Assembly (NCBI GenBank): GCA_003990745.1
Contig: RBNI01001499.1
Location: 1 to 22,161 of the forward strand
Direction of reading: 5' to 3'
From: Jimgerdemannia flammicorona
Lineage: Eukaryota > Mucoromycota > Endogonomycetes > Endogonales > Endogonaceae
Length of the DNA stretch: 22,161 nt
The notes under the pieces: model-generated
The model's database searches: none
Told to the model about the DNA's origin: nothing
Seen by the model: the letters and a program-made list of their open reading frames with translations, nothing else
Translations under genes and position numbers: made by a program
In this document: piece by piece, positions 7,067 to 17,363 of the stretch
Layout: the number at the start of each line of letters is the position of its first letter
Position numbering within the stretch: position 1 is the stretch's first letter

Positions 7067-10000
7067 TCATAATACGCGCGATTTGCAAGCAATCAATAAT
7101 TTGGCGTAGCAATTTGTGGAAGCAGATCGCCAGATCAGACTTTGCATCATATACTACCTCGTTATTCCCTCTTTATGTTAGCTTCTGTTATCCCCTTAAG
7201 CATATGTGTGAATCGCCGAAGGCCCAGTGAACAGTAACCATAAACATTTAAATCCCGTACCTTGTTTGTCGCGCAACATTATTATGTCACCGAAAAAGTT
7301 TCCGAATGACACCCACTACCTCATACATTGAGGATTGAGGGTAGCATGGGAGAGGTCTCATACCATATAATTTATCCAATCATCACTGGCAACACAAGAG
7401 GTTCGATTTGCGATTTAAAGCTTTTGAGGAGATAACAAGAGAGAGTGTGTGGCCCCGTTGGGAAGACAGAGAGAGCGCCGCGTGTGATCTCAACGACTAG
7501 TTGGAACGACTGTCAGAGATACAGATATGTGAACGACCAACTTAACGGACAAGGCAAACGACGTGTTAAAAGAGGAAAACAATATTCAATGCTATTCTTG
7601 CTTCAAACCTAGCCAGTAATTTGTCTTCGGATGGATGGAATTGCTGCTGGCCGACAGTTATGGGAATCCTTCGCCATGGTACGGGTTTGCAATGGCGGTT
7701 TGCATTGGCTGCTGCCCGATCTTGGATTCGCCATGTTCTTAATGCCATCGCCGTGCTCGGCCCCTTGGAAGTCTGTGACCATCCGTTTCGTGGTGCACAT
7801 GGAAGTATAATGTAGCGGCGAGTAACTCAATCACTTACACTTGCATTTTCTTGTATTCGGTAAGTTGCAAACATACCCACGGCACTGGACGGGTCGTTAC
7901 AAGCGTAAAGTTCCCCCGACGTGCAATGGATTTGAGGACACGAGATAGGGTAGCGGAGAATCTCACTCGGTGTGTCTTTCGGAGAAAAGAGGAGAGGGGG
8001 GAGGAACGGTTTGAAATGCCACAATTAATTCAAACCCATCATCCTTTTGGAAATATGGTGGCTTTCTGCAGCATTTGATATAACATCCATTGCAAATGTC
8101 ATTTTGGAGCAGTATGCTCCAGTGAGTCGGTGTGTGATTTTGAAATCAGGATCCTCATAGGAGCTTGATGTGTTGTTCCAGCCGCTGCGGAGCCACATTA
8201 TAGCGCGCTTTAATGATTTTTTTTTTTTTTTCACAATAGTAGGAGCAGTTTAATATACATTTATAGGAGAAAATGATTTGCACAAGTTTCAGGCGCATGC
8301 CGTAGTATTACATATTGAGATGGATGTTTCCTTTGCTAGGTAATGAACATTAAACCCTGAGGAGTGGTTACGCTCTCCCAAAAAAAAATTCCAGTAAAGG
8401 AAACTTCACATCCCTCGAACCTTGATACCGATTCCCCTCTTGCGACCACAGCTCGGGTATGGGAGGTATTTACTCGAGTGGCCGATGCGCGCCCGCTCGT
8501 TCCGAAAGTGGATCTTATTCAGAGATATACATATCAAAGCTGGGCAAGCTTTCCAGAATTCTCTTCGTCGCCATCTCGCTGGTCATAAGATCGACGCATT
8601 GGTGTCGAGGGTACCCGATGATCCGACGTGTGGGCGCAGCAAGGCTGCGACGGGTTATATATACGCTATGACGTAATTGGACATGTGCATTCGGAAATGT
8701 GTGCATTGCTGCGGACGTGAAGAACATACGTTTTGTGAGGGAAAAGCAAAGTACACCGATTGACACAATCAATAGAACGAATTCTAGAATGCCGAGTAAA
8801 ATAACCACTGCACCTCTCCCTGAAACCGGCAGTCGTTGTGTGCCGGTCGGCCGTTTAATTTAATAGCGAGTAGCAGCTTTTTCTGTGTACGTAAGTACTT
8901 GTATTACAAAGATCAATTTAACGTGAACAACAAATGTCCAAGAAGGGCCCGGGCTCGGCGCTGACGTAAAGATAAGTTACACCGCTCGCCTTTCCTACCC
9001 TTTTTATTTGACGTGTGCCAATATGATTCCCATTTCTAATTCTGGAAGCAGCAAGAGCGTCCGTGTGTTGCAGTTTAGGGGAAGGTAGATTATAACGACT
9101 GTGTATATGACGGCTGCCGTATTCAGAAAATATAGCACTAGCCATTGTTTTTGTCAATCTAGATCTATCGTTCGGAACTGTGCAATCGAGCCATAACTAC
9201 AACAAACAGTGGCGAAACTGGAAAGGAACTATTTAACTCCGACAACTTCTTTTGGCATCCTATTCTATGTTTTTCCCCGATGGTTCCCATAGAGATTATC
9301 GGAAACAAGCGGAGCTGTGCTCATTTGACAGAATAAAATAGCTGAGTGACGTAAATCCTTTCTACCCAATTTTTAAATTCGCCATCGAGTGCTGTAGAGC
9401 CAGCCACTTTTCGCACGCCACGACTAGGCCTTGGGTGTTACACAAACGTCGCATACCGGATGCTGAATTTCAAGTCACATGCAGGTAAACAAACCCGAAA
9501 CTTACTGCGCATCCATCTCGGGGTCCGTTCCGGCGGACGCCTAGATTCTAGGTTTTGGTTCGACATACTTCCGATAGTTCCGGTAAGCCAAACAGAGAAA
9601 TCACAAAATTACGCTTCATCGGAATCGGTTTACAAACAACTCATGGGAAAAAAAATTAAAAATTAAAAATAACGATACCGACGAAAAAACTTGCGGAATT
9701 TACGAGATGTATACTATTATGAACAAAATTGAAGCAAAAAAATAATAATCGGCTGGAAATATACGTCTTCGGGTCAGTACGGGGCTATGTCCGAGAAGCT
9801 AGGTTTCGAACAACAACGGTGCCTGATTTTGGGTGGTCGCACACGTTTCGGTCATTGCCGATGCTTGATTGCGGGACGCGCTCAAAATCAGAGTTGTCTG
9901 GCTCGGATTGAGGTGTTCGTATGGTCAGTATACGAGGTTTTGCTTTGCATGTTGTATATACGAGCATTGCCCAGTTAGGTAACCCGTAATCGGCTATTGG

Positions 10001-10370
10001 TAGCCATAGCTGCGAGGAGAATTATGCGAGTGTGGGCGCAGGCAGTATTGCCTGTAGGCTTGGGCACATATCAATTGATGGGGTTAAAACTCTAGGAAAA
10101 GGAAGAAAATCCCTACGCAAGTTGAGCGAAATGAGATCAAGAAATTAATTTTTTGACCAACAATATCAGAGCTAAATTCTAACGCCGTCACTGTGGAAAA
10201 GATCACGATGCCCAACACGTAAGCAAGTCACAAATTTGGCGGCCAGAAATCAGACATAAACCCCATAACGCCAAACGTCCGCGGTCATAACTGCCCGTTA
10301 AAACGCTTTTTCGCCTGGTTTTATCAAGTTAAAAACGTTCTATTTCAAACTTCAAGGCAGTTAATCATCC
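6534..10370. other. About 3.8 kb with no supportable gene
   Basis: Contents: a perfect hairpin CATGATAT-CTTT-ATATCATG at 6863-6882; an A36 run at 7028-7063; a T14-15 run near 8218; a GTCCG/CGGAC hairpin at about 9522; and a CTGATTTTG/CAAAATCAG inverted pair near 9826 and 9883. Open frames here (for example 7621-7815 plus, 8422-8676 plus, 8515-8808 minus, 8918-9157 minus) are short, several lack an ATG, and none shows a motif I recognise. The minus frame at 8515-8808 contains one strongly hydrophobic stretch (VILLGILEFVLLIVSIGVL) and might be an old exon, but the evidence is weak. Confidence 0.5.
7028..7063. repeat. A36 homopolymer
   Basis: The longest homopolymer in the window. The following bases (GCTTCATAATACG) were not found upstream as a target-site duplication, so a retroposon tail is not shown. 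Length is likely unreliable in assembly. Confidence 0.85.
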
Positions 10371-10375
10371 GGGTT

Positions 10376-10505
10376 GGATTGGCCTAAATATAGGCTCGTA
10401 GTTTACCAGGTACTCGGCCCTTGTGTTCCGCGCGTGTCGCTTGTGTTCATTGGCTCATTGCGACGCAACTCCTACAACTACGGTCTCCTCTGATTAGGAT
10501 ATAAG
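10376..10505 (+). promoter_or_regulatory. Promoter of the kelch gene: CCAAT-type elements and TATA box
   Basis: Inverted CCAAT boxes (ATTGG) lie at about 10378 and 10450, and a TATAAG box lies at 10500-10505. The ATG of the kelch gene is 76 bp downstream of the TATA, leaving room for a leader of about 45 nt. Spacing is typical of fungal core promoters. Confidence 0.55.
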
Positions 10506-10580
10506 AGCGTTGGTGGCACACCAACTTTAACTCTCAACTAGTCTCTTGCATTTGGATCCGAAGAGCAACGCTTACAAAAA

Positions 10581-12784
10581 ATGCCACGCCAACAACAACC
10601 ACCACTGCAAAGAGTCATCTCCTTCCTCTTTCTGGTGGCGCTGACGACACAAGTTTCCTTGGCAGCTTCCATTTCCCCCGCGAGCGTGAACTCCGTCGCG
10701 GTGCTGCTGAAAGACACCATTTGGGTATATGGTGGTGGAAGGCAGGGATCGAACACTTTCACGTCCCTCGAAGTCTCTTCGGCTTGGAGCGTGAACTCTC
10801 CCCCATGGAACAATAAAACAAAAGATGTCGCGGATATCTCGCCTCTATCAGTTAACTCGGCTATATTCCTGACCGTAGACAATACGAGTTTGTACTTTTA
10901 TGAAGAGGATCTTACAGAGGATTCTATAAAATCAGCGCAACAAAAACTATGGAAGTATGACACCATTCAAACGAATTGGAAGATCATATCGTCGACTGAT
11001 TCGAATGTACGACCATTAATGTAAGTCGACGAGTAATGTTGATCTTGCTTGCGCTTATCTCGTCATCTTATTTTACATCTTATTGCTATTAATTTTATAG
11101 CCACACACCCGTGATTTGGGATATCTTTGGGACAGCCTGGATTTGGGGAGGATACAACTCGGAGAACGAATTTGTATCAGGTTCGTATTTATTCCATTAC
11201 TCGAAATATTTAATCATAAATAAGTATTTGACCCAATCATTTGATTTATTTCTATCGGACACCATCGTTCAATCTATTTTCACTTCGATTCAGATATGTT
11301 TGAGTTTTCCCAAGACAGACTAAAATGGAGGCAGTTGAGCGGTCAGCAGACACCGCAGATAACCTCCGGAAACTATACAATGACACTAGTCCCGTAAGTT
11401 TCAAAATTATGACCTACATTGCGTTAGAGACGTGTTCGGATAGTGCCAGCAGCGAGTTTTTTTTTCTTGGAGTTTCTCATCAACAATCATCAATACCGAC
11501 GTACTCTATTTGCTTTTTTTTTTTCAATCAGCAATAATTCAATATTTATCATAGGCGGCATGACAATGCAAGACGAATCGAATGATCCTGCATCGATGGC
11601 CGATATTTTAGTATTTGAGTAAGCTATGAATCGTTTTTTTCAGTCCAATCATTTTCACTTTTCAGGTTTCGTATGTGTAGATTAATTTTCCACCGTTCTA
11701 TATAGTACTTTATTATGTACATGGAAAACCTATGAAGCCACGGGAAAAATCCCACGTGGACGGAGTGGGCATACCGCTCTTTTGGGTAATTTATTTCAGG
11801 ATTTTTTACCACGTCGTTGTCGCGCAATTGGTGAGTCATTCTTCGGATGCACGAAAACTTATCTCGATTCCACACTGCCCTAATTGATAGGTCCAGATGG
11901 CCGCTCCATCATTATGTATGGTGGAGCCTTCTCTGAAACCGTGTTCGGCGATGTTCACGTACTCGACACTCAAAATTTCACCTGGATAATCAAAAACACT
12001 ACAGGTTCGCAACTAGCGCGAGTCGCACATACAGCAGTGTTGGTTGGTAACCAAATGATTGTGATGGGTGGTGAGTATTACTTGTGGGAATTGGAGAAAG
12101 GAGAGAGGCTACGGGCTTGTTTGTCGGTCATGGAAGCCGCATTTAACTCGAACCTATTTTTAACACGTTTGTCAATCTCCCCGTAACTCATAAGGTTTGG
12201 CGACGCAAAATAAGTTCGGTGGTGACACCTACTGTAACGACACAATTGTCTTGGACATTGACCGATGGGTCTGGCTCGAGAGATTCACGCCGCCGTCAAG
12301 CTCATCAACCACTACGTCCGCAATCGCATCGGCCACTGTCACGGGTTCATCAACCTCATTGACGCCTGTAGCCCCGCTTTGCGGCACCACCTGTCTTGTA
12401 GTTGGTGCCCTGATATGTATTGGGTTGGGCATGTTGGTTGTCCCAATCGTCACTAGTGTGCTTTTGTTCATTCGTCATCATCGTCTGAGATGGTGCCGTC
12501 GTCCAAGATCCGGTGGGCGCATGGTTGCATGTTTACCATTCATGAAAGACCCGCGTGATCTGCCGAGATTGAACAACGAATACACGGCAACAACGACCGT
12601 CAGAACAAACGAGGAGTCAAATACCGACACAATATTGCAAATTCCGGGCGATGTAGTATCATTCAAGCCCGATGAAAGAATGGTAAAACCGGACGATATG
12701 CCATGGTTATCAAAGCCCCATCGAACTTCGGCATCGACAATAGGATTTCCCAATGATAATATAGTTAAACGTAAAACGTATTGA
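10581..12784 (+). CDS. Kelch-repeat type I membrane protein
   Basis: Seven exons: 10581-11020, 11101-11180, 11294-11393, 11532-11618, 11706-11785, 11891-12070 and 12195-12784. The six introns of 80 to 138 nt begin GTAAGT, GTTCGT, GTAAGT, GTAAGC, GTAATT and GTGAGT and end in AG. The reading frame stays open throughout, giving 518 residues. A signal peptide (about 1-29, core SFLFLVALTTQVSLA) precedes at least five kelch blades marked by double glycines at residues 51-53, 163-164, 215-216, 273-274 and 322-323, with the trailing Trp positions expected (NWKII, KWRQL, TWKTY, FTWII, WVWLERF). Several N-glycosylation sequons are present. A Ser/Thr-rich stalk (357-383) leads to one transmembrane helix (389-415), a basic stop-transfer stretch (RHHRLRWCRRPR) and a roughly 100-residue cytoplasmic tail. 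Kelch propellers bind proteins or glycans, so a surface adhesion or sensing role is inferred. Exon 4 starts at the CAG before CAATAATTC, not at the later ATAG, because only that choice restores NNSIFIIGG. Confidence 0.9.
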
Positions 12785-12789
12785 ATAAA
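12784..12789 (+). terminator. Poly(A) signal overlapping the kelch stop codon
   Basis: The sequence TGAATAAA places AATAAA on the last base of the stop codon. If it is used, the 3' UTR would be only about 15 to 30 nt. TTTTTTATCTT follows as a possible downstream U-rich element. Confidence 0.45.
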
Positions 12790-13197
12790 TATACTTGCTC
12801 TTTTTTATCTTCCGATAAAGACCGACAATGATCACTTTGCTCGTGTAAACTTTTTCTTGGTGTGGAATAGTGTGAATGAACACCACTCCAGAGCCATAAA
12901 CCATGACCATTGTGACATAATCGCTACCGCCTTAGGTTGGATCGCATATCAGCCTTACATGAAACGTGTTGAATCATGCTCGATCGCTTCTTTTATTCGT
13001 GTTGCGTAAACATTGTCTGCTTCCGACCGAATATACGTATTAGGGGCACCGCATCCCCAATACATAAATAAAAATGTTTCAGTATACACTGACGAACCCG
13101 CCATTGAAATAGACGCCGTTTGGGTGAAGGGGGACTCGCGAGGTAAAAGACTCACAAATGAACGCACGCAATGCCCGCACCATCATGCTGGGTAAGA
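12790..13197. other. Spacer downstream of the kelch gene, no gene seen
   Basis: Short open frames on both strands (for example 12955-13167 minus and 13013-13195 plus) overlap one another and carry no motif. Nothing else was recognised. Confidence 0.4.
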
Positions 13198-13343
13198 GTC
13201 CTCGCTTCGCTCGGACAGGCGGGATTTCACGCCATAATATTCATCTACAGTAGGCATAAATAATTATGCGGGATGCAGGTTCCCACTCTTTAGGAACTCC
13301 TGGACGAAGGCCGACAGCCCATACGCGAAAAGCGTGTTGGCTG
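13198..13343. other. Cluster of five consecutive hairpins; possible structured RNA
   Basis: Within 146 bp: GTCC/GGAC (13198-13201 with 13213-13216); GGCG/CGCC (13218-13221 with 13230-13233); GCATAA-ATAA-TTATGC (13254-13269, perfect); GGTTCC paired with GGAACT plus a flanking CAGG/CCTG option (13276-13302); and CAGCCCATACGC-GAAAA-GCGTGTTGGCTG (13315-13343), a 12-bp stem with one mismatch and one G-T pair. The hairpins do not overlap. No known RNA family was recognised and no tRNA-type promoter boxes were found. Confidence 0.3.
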
Positions 13344-13416
13344 CTCATATAACTATTTTAATTGAATAAAAAAAAAATCAAAGGGAACTTGTGTGGCGAT
13401 TGAAACCAACCGCTTG

Positions 13417-13565
13417 TAGGCTGAAGAAAAGTTTGGGTGGACGACTTCAAAGGACGAAGGGGAAGGAGGAGGAATAGGAGAGAGGGATGAATAAAGGCCC
13501 GAGATGGAAGATTGTGTCAGAGAGTTGAGATGTAGAGGGAGAGAGAGGGGAGGAAGCTGAGAAGT
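13417..13565 (+). other. Purine-rich (G/A) strand block
   Basis: The plus strand is mostly G and A, with runs such as GGGGAAGGAGGAGG and GAGGGAGAGAGAGGGG. Complementary pyrimidine tracts occur in fungal promoters and introns, but no gene was found on the minus strand here. Confidence 0.45.
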
Positions 13566-13823
13566 TTTATTATTGATATGTAGATTGAGGGATGAGTTTT
13601 GTTGTTATAATGATAATTCCTCTACGATGGATAACGATATCGTCTGAGCACATACGCTTGATAGGTGTCATTGCTCATATATATGTTCCCAAAGGGTAAT
13701 GTGCTAGTAAAGCTATTCCGAACGGTTTGCACCTATAGTCTTTACATATTCTGACTGAATTATTTATTTATTTTTTAACAAGACGATTTTTGCGCATGTG
13801 ATACATAGAAAATGGAGCTCGGG

Positions 13824-14333
13824 CAAGGTCATTTTCCACTTCAGAGCTTCGATCGGCACATATTCCCTGTCACCGATCTCATTCACTAGAGATGTAGATG
13901 AGGAAACACACAGGTTTTGAGCCAAGACGTACCGTACCATACAACTGTAAGTAAAGTTTACACAGTTCTAACATCCTTGGGGGTCCAGGTAATCAAGGTC
14001 ATGTTCCGCTTCAGAGTTCCGGCCAATTCGCAGGCTCCCACGCGGCCGAGCTCATATCCTGAGGATGAAGGGGGTATGAATAAGCAAACATGAATGGGTT
14101 GTGATCTGGAACCCATCACGAAGTTGCAAACAACAGTTTACACAGTTAACATATCATTGTAGTCAAGGTCATGTTTCGCTTTGCTCCCTCAGTATCGATT
14201 TTATTTCCTGAAAGGTTGAGCTGAACCCGTCACGCAGCGGCAGTGTCAACATACCGCGAAGATTCAGCATGGCCAGAGCCGTGCCCTGCTTCAGAGATTC
14301 GACCCCTCGGAAAGCTTTGTGTAACGAAGGAAG
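13824..14333. repeat. Degenerate 170-bp tandem repeat
   Basis: CAAGGTCAT(G/T)TT(C/T)C(G/A)CTT begins at 13824, 13994 and 14164, exactly 170 bp apart. The first two units are clearly related along their length: the start, a GA(T/G)CTCAT element in the middle, a TGAGGA element, and GTTTACACAGTT..AACAT near the end. The third unit matches mainly at its start. A further CTGCTTCAGAG lies at 14286. On the minus strand the shared start reads as LK(W/R)xMTL or similar in one frame, but stops interrupt it, so coding origin is unproven. Confidence 0.6.
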
Positions 14334-15335
14334 GTCACACAATGAACCAGCCAAGGATGACGTCGGAAATTCGAGCAATGAATAACCTCGGGGTGTCCTC
14401 TCATCGTGTTGGGATTTCGCCACCGCCAGATCGTGGGTGAGCCCTCGCTCGCGTTCTGGTTATAATAGAGGGTATAGCACGGCTGAGAACAAGGGGCTAA
14501 CTACCAACGTGCATGTGTGCATGTAGTCTCAAAACTCAGTCATGCTAAATAGGAAACGAAACGATAATGAGTAGTTCTCAGTGCGCTCTATCCACATTGA
14601 TGTCATTGGCGACACTAATCAAACCAATGGTATGTTGTATACTCTTTGGACCATCCTTCTCTCCCTCAAAAATAATACAAATTTTAATCCTACATATGAA
14701 CGATTATACGCAATGTAGCAAAGTGGCGAAATGCTGTCCTACGTAAAAATCCATCAGCAAACAAATATGTGTTGGACGGCGATACTCTAGTTTAACGAGT
14801 TTATTCGACAAAGAGACTTCGAGAAATTACACCGAACAACGTACACATCGATTGGAGTGTGGGTGGATAAAAATTACTTTGACAGCCGCGACTTGATTGT
14901 GTTATTTCGGTAATGTTGGATGGTAGGTCGTCCGGAGGCAGGGTGTACGGTGTACCCGTTTCCGCGATCACTCCCGCTGTTTGCTGGATACTGCGGAACC
15001 GAGCCGCTGGACATTCCGCATACCTCATTCGAGCCGAGTAAGCCACTGGCCAATCTGCGTAGACCTATTCGTTATTCAATCCTTTTCGAGCCCTGTAGAT
15101 AGCTGCCGGATCGCGGGTGGTGTAGGGGGAGGTACGACGGGAAATAAAAAAAAAGAGGGAATCTTGTGCCCGCCGCGTCCAGGCCAGCAGCGTCCATTGC
15201 ATCATGATAATGTAATAAATAATAGAGTTGTGGTGCGATGTGCGGAGAAACAGACAATAATAATAGTAACAATTGTTTATTTACATTCGTACGTGGTCAT
15301 CTGCCGAATTCCTGTTTGATGGCGGAAGGGACTGA
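14334..15335. other. Spacer of about 1 kb, no supportable gene
   Basis: A minus-strand open frame at 14801-15046 (81 codons, ATG) and overlapping plus frames at 14920-15319 are present. The minus frame has a compositionally protein-like stretch (GTPYTLPPDDLPSNIT) but no recognised domain, and no splice structure could be argued, so it is not called. Confidence 0.35.
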
Positions 15336-15339
15336 CGAT

Positions 15340-15935
15340 TGTTCGTTACACAAACCGTTCCCGACGATTGTTCGCGGGCTCGCGAGCTCCATCTTTCGTT
15401 ACACAAATCTTTCCCAACGATTGTAACAATTGGTTCGCGTTATACAAATCCTTCTCGACTATTGTTTGTGGGCTTGCGAGCTCCATCCTTCGTTACACAA
15501 ATCCTTTCGACTATTTGTGGGCTCGCGAGCGTTACACAAATCCTTCCCAACGATTTTTCGCGGGCTCCAACGATTTCGTGAGCTCCATCCTTCGTTACAT
15601 GACGACAGTTCGCGGCCTTGCGAACTCTATCCTTCGTTACACAAATCCTTCCTGACGGGCTCGCGAGCTCCATCCTTCGTTACACAAATCCTTGTTTGCG
15701 AGCTCCATCATTCATTACACAAATCCTTCTGACAATTATTCGCAGCATGGATCCATTAAGTATGACAATCTTTCCTAACAAAGACGATTTGCGGCATGGC
15801 CCCATCCTTCGTTACACAAATCCTTCTGACAATTATTCGCAGCATGGATCCATTATGACAATCTTTCCTAACAAAGACGATTTGCGGCATGGCCCCATCC
15901 TTCGTTACACGATCCCTCGAGTTTCGTTACACATA
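15340..15935. repeat. Minisatellite array, irregular 35 to 55-bp units, with a nested 97/93-bp duplication
   Basis: The core GTTACACAAATCCTT or a close variant occurs at about 15345, 15398, 15439, 15492, 15531, 15594, 15636, 15679, 15714, 15811, 15904 and 15926. Between cores lie variants of CGACGATTGTTCGCGGGCTCGCGAGCTCCATCC. From 15715 a longer unit containing GCAGCATGGATCCATTA and GATTTGCGGCATGGCC is duplicated with periods of 97 and 93 bp; the second copy lacks AGTA. All three plus frames are open over much of the array because the unit lacks stops, so the long ORFs here are by-products. Unit spacing is too uneven for a CRISPR array, and the organism is eukaryotic. Confidence 0.9.
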
Positions 15936-15989
15936 ACTTTTACGACAATCTCAGCCGCTGGATCTTCATCCATAAATTCACTGTAAACA

Positions 15990-16170
15990 CCTTTATTGCA
16001 CCCTCAACCATTACGACGACGCCGCAAACGCCATTATGAATGACAACTCGTAGGTCTCAATTTCTTAGTATGGCTTACCTTCCCTTGTCCCCACCACACG
16101 CAACCGATTTAAGTATATATTATTCTTTCGCTCTATCGACTTTCACAGTTTCATCGATTTTTCTCAGCTC
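15990..16170 (+). promoter_or_regulatory. Promoter of the zinc-cluster gene with TATA box
   Basis: TATATATTATT at 16114-16124 lies 57 bp upstream of the ATG at 16171, followed by a pyrimidine-rich initiator-like stretch (TTCTTTCGCTCTATCG). This supports 16171 as the start. TTTTTCTCAG just before the ATG resembles a 3' splice site, so an upstream noncoding or coding exon cannot be excluded. Confidence 0.5.
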
Positions 16171-17034
16171 ATGTTGGGAGATGCTCCGGCACCATCTTGG
16201 CCATCCCAAGACGCCAGCCTGCCCGGAATTTTCTTCGACAACCCGGCATTCCCGCTGGATATCAAACAAATCCATTTGGAAGTTACTCAACACCCTGAGG
16301 TCGGATGTGACGAGCAGCCAGCACAACACACACCTGCAGAACCGTCCCTTGTTCAAGATGGCATAAACGTAGATCAGGCCAATGGCATACATTGGCCAAA
16401 TGCTCAACAGCGCTCCGACATGTTTCGCCCAAGCCACAATTTTGCCTTCAATGATTCAGAAGGATGGGAGCTGGCTGAAAGCCTCTCAAAGTCACCGCCG
16501 CTTATGCTCTCCGCCTCCTCTGTTTTGACATTAAATGACACAGCATGCTACACTGCGCCTTCCGGGTTGTTGAACTTACCACAGTCACCTACATACGTAC
16601 AGAATAATGGTTACACCTATTTCAGTGGTCTAGTCGTACCGTCAAACACGTCCCCGACTACCAGTCGTGTAGAGAATCTTAACACGAGCAGGCGGCATGC
16701 TTCCGTTTATACTGGTTCTGCCGTCAGCGCGGGCGTAAACCATGTCAGAGAAAATATGACGGTGTCGACGAGCACAGTGGGTTCTACCAGACATTCGCCA
16801 AGAAGGCAACGGGTACGCGAGGCCTGTGACAGGTGCAGCAACTCCCACCGCCAATGCGATGGCTTCTCGCCATGCCACCGTTGCGCCGCACGGGGTAGGA
16901 GTTGCGAATACACTTTGCGAAGGCAACAACAAACTTTTCTGAGGAGGTCCAATGTTGGTAGCGATGCACAATTGCAAGGTGATCAAGTACCGACCACACC
17001 AAATAGTCGGAATGCATACAACCCAACGTTGTGA
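16171..17034 (+). CDS. Zn2Cys6 zinc-cluster transcription factor with C-terminal DNA-binding domain
   Basis: Intronless ORF of 287 residues. The zinc cluster lies at residues 216-247: REACDRCSNSHRQC then DGFSPCHRC then AARGRSCEY, with cysteines at 219, 222, 229, 235, 238 and 245. The spacing C-x2-C-x6-C-x5-C-x2-C-x6-C is exact for the binuclear cluster family, which is fungal and binds DNA in the nucleus. Basic residues flank it on both sides (SPRRQRVRE and LRRQQQTFLRR). Two features are unusual. The cluster is C-terminal, whereas most family members carry it near the N-terminus. The loop between Cys2 and Cys3 is SNSHRQ rather than the usual Lys/Arg-rich R-x-K-K type. No fungal-specific regulatory (middle homology) domain is present; the first 200 residues are Ser/Thr/Pro-rich with aromatic and acidic patches (IFFDNPAFPLDI, FAFNDSEGWELAESL) that could be activating. 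No target is inferred. Confidence 0.88.
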   Translation: MLGDAPAPSWPSQDASLPGIFFDNPAFPLDIKQIHLEVTQHPEVGCDEQPAQHTPAEPSLVQDGINVDQANGIHWPNAQQRSDMFRPSHNFAFNDSEGWELAESLSKSPPLMLSASSVLTLNDTACYTAPSGLLNLPQSPTYVQNNGYTYFSGLVVPSNTSPTTSRVENLNTSRRHASVYTGSAVSAGVNHVRENMTVSTSTVGSTRHSPRRQRVREACDRCSNSHRQCDGFSPCHRCAARGRSCEYTLRRQQQTFLRRSNVGSDAQLQGDQVPTTPNSRNAYNPTL

Positions 17035-17227
17035 CAACGGGGGGGTTTTTTTATCATTATTTCTATCATTTTTCACTTCGGAAAATATGTTATCGATTAC
17101 CATCTCTCGCATTTCACGGTCACTGAGCATGCCCTTGTATTTTCTTATTTTTAACTAAGAGATTACATCACCATTTTTCCCGCGACTATGGCTTATGTAA
17201 ATGTAAATTTTTACGACTTTCGAGAGA

Positions 17228-17233
17228 AATAAA
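17228..17233 (+). terminator. Candidate poly(A) signal for the zinc-cluster gene
   Basis: AATAAA lies about 195 nt after the stop codon at 17034. It is the first clear hexamer downstream on the plus strand. Confidence 0.4.
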
Positions 17234-17328
17234 TCAGTTCGAAGCCTAATACCTGGATCTTCTGGCTTGCTTGTAAGGTAATTGTTTTGAAGCGCGACTC
17301 GCACAAGCAGGGAGACCGGAGGGAAGTG

Positions 17329-17329
<1 letters not shown>

Positions 17330-17363
<34 letters not shown>

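Noticed and set aside
7566..7830. Overlapping ORFs on both strands
   Set aside because: They mirror each other, are under 75 codons and lack any motif.
8422..8808. Overlapping plus and minus ORFs, the minus one with a hydrophobic segment
   Set aside because: Both longest versions start at non-ATG codons, and no splice structure or homology could be argued.
8918..9157. Minus-strand 79-codon ORF
   Set aside because: No recognisable domain, promoter or signal sequence; length is within chance expectation.
11555..11618. Kelch exon 4 starting after the ATAG at 11551-11554
   Set aside because: It would shift the frame into a stop; the CAG acceptor at 11529-11531 restores the kelch IIGG motif.
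15339..15986. Long plus-strand ORFs with repeated RYTNPS or LHKSF peptides, and the array as CRISPR
   Set aside because: The minisatellite unit contains no stop in any plus frame, so all frames are open. The spacing is uneven, the spacers are related to each other, and the genome is eukaryotic.
16642..17130. Minus-strand 162-codon ORF
   Set aside because: It is the complement of the zinc-cluster domain and its flank; the plus frame has the exact cysteine pattern.
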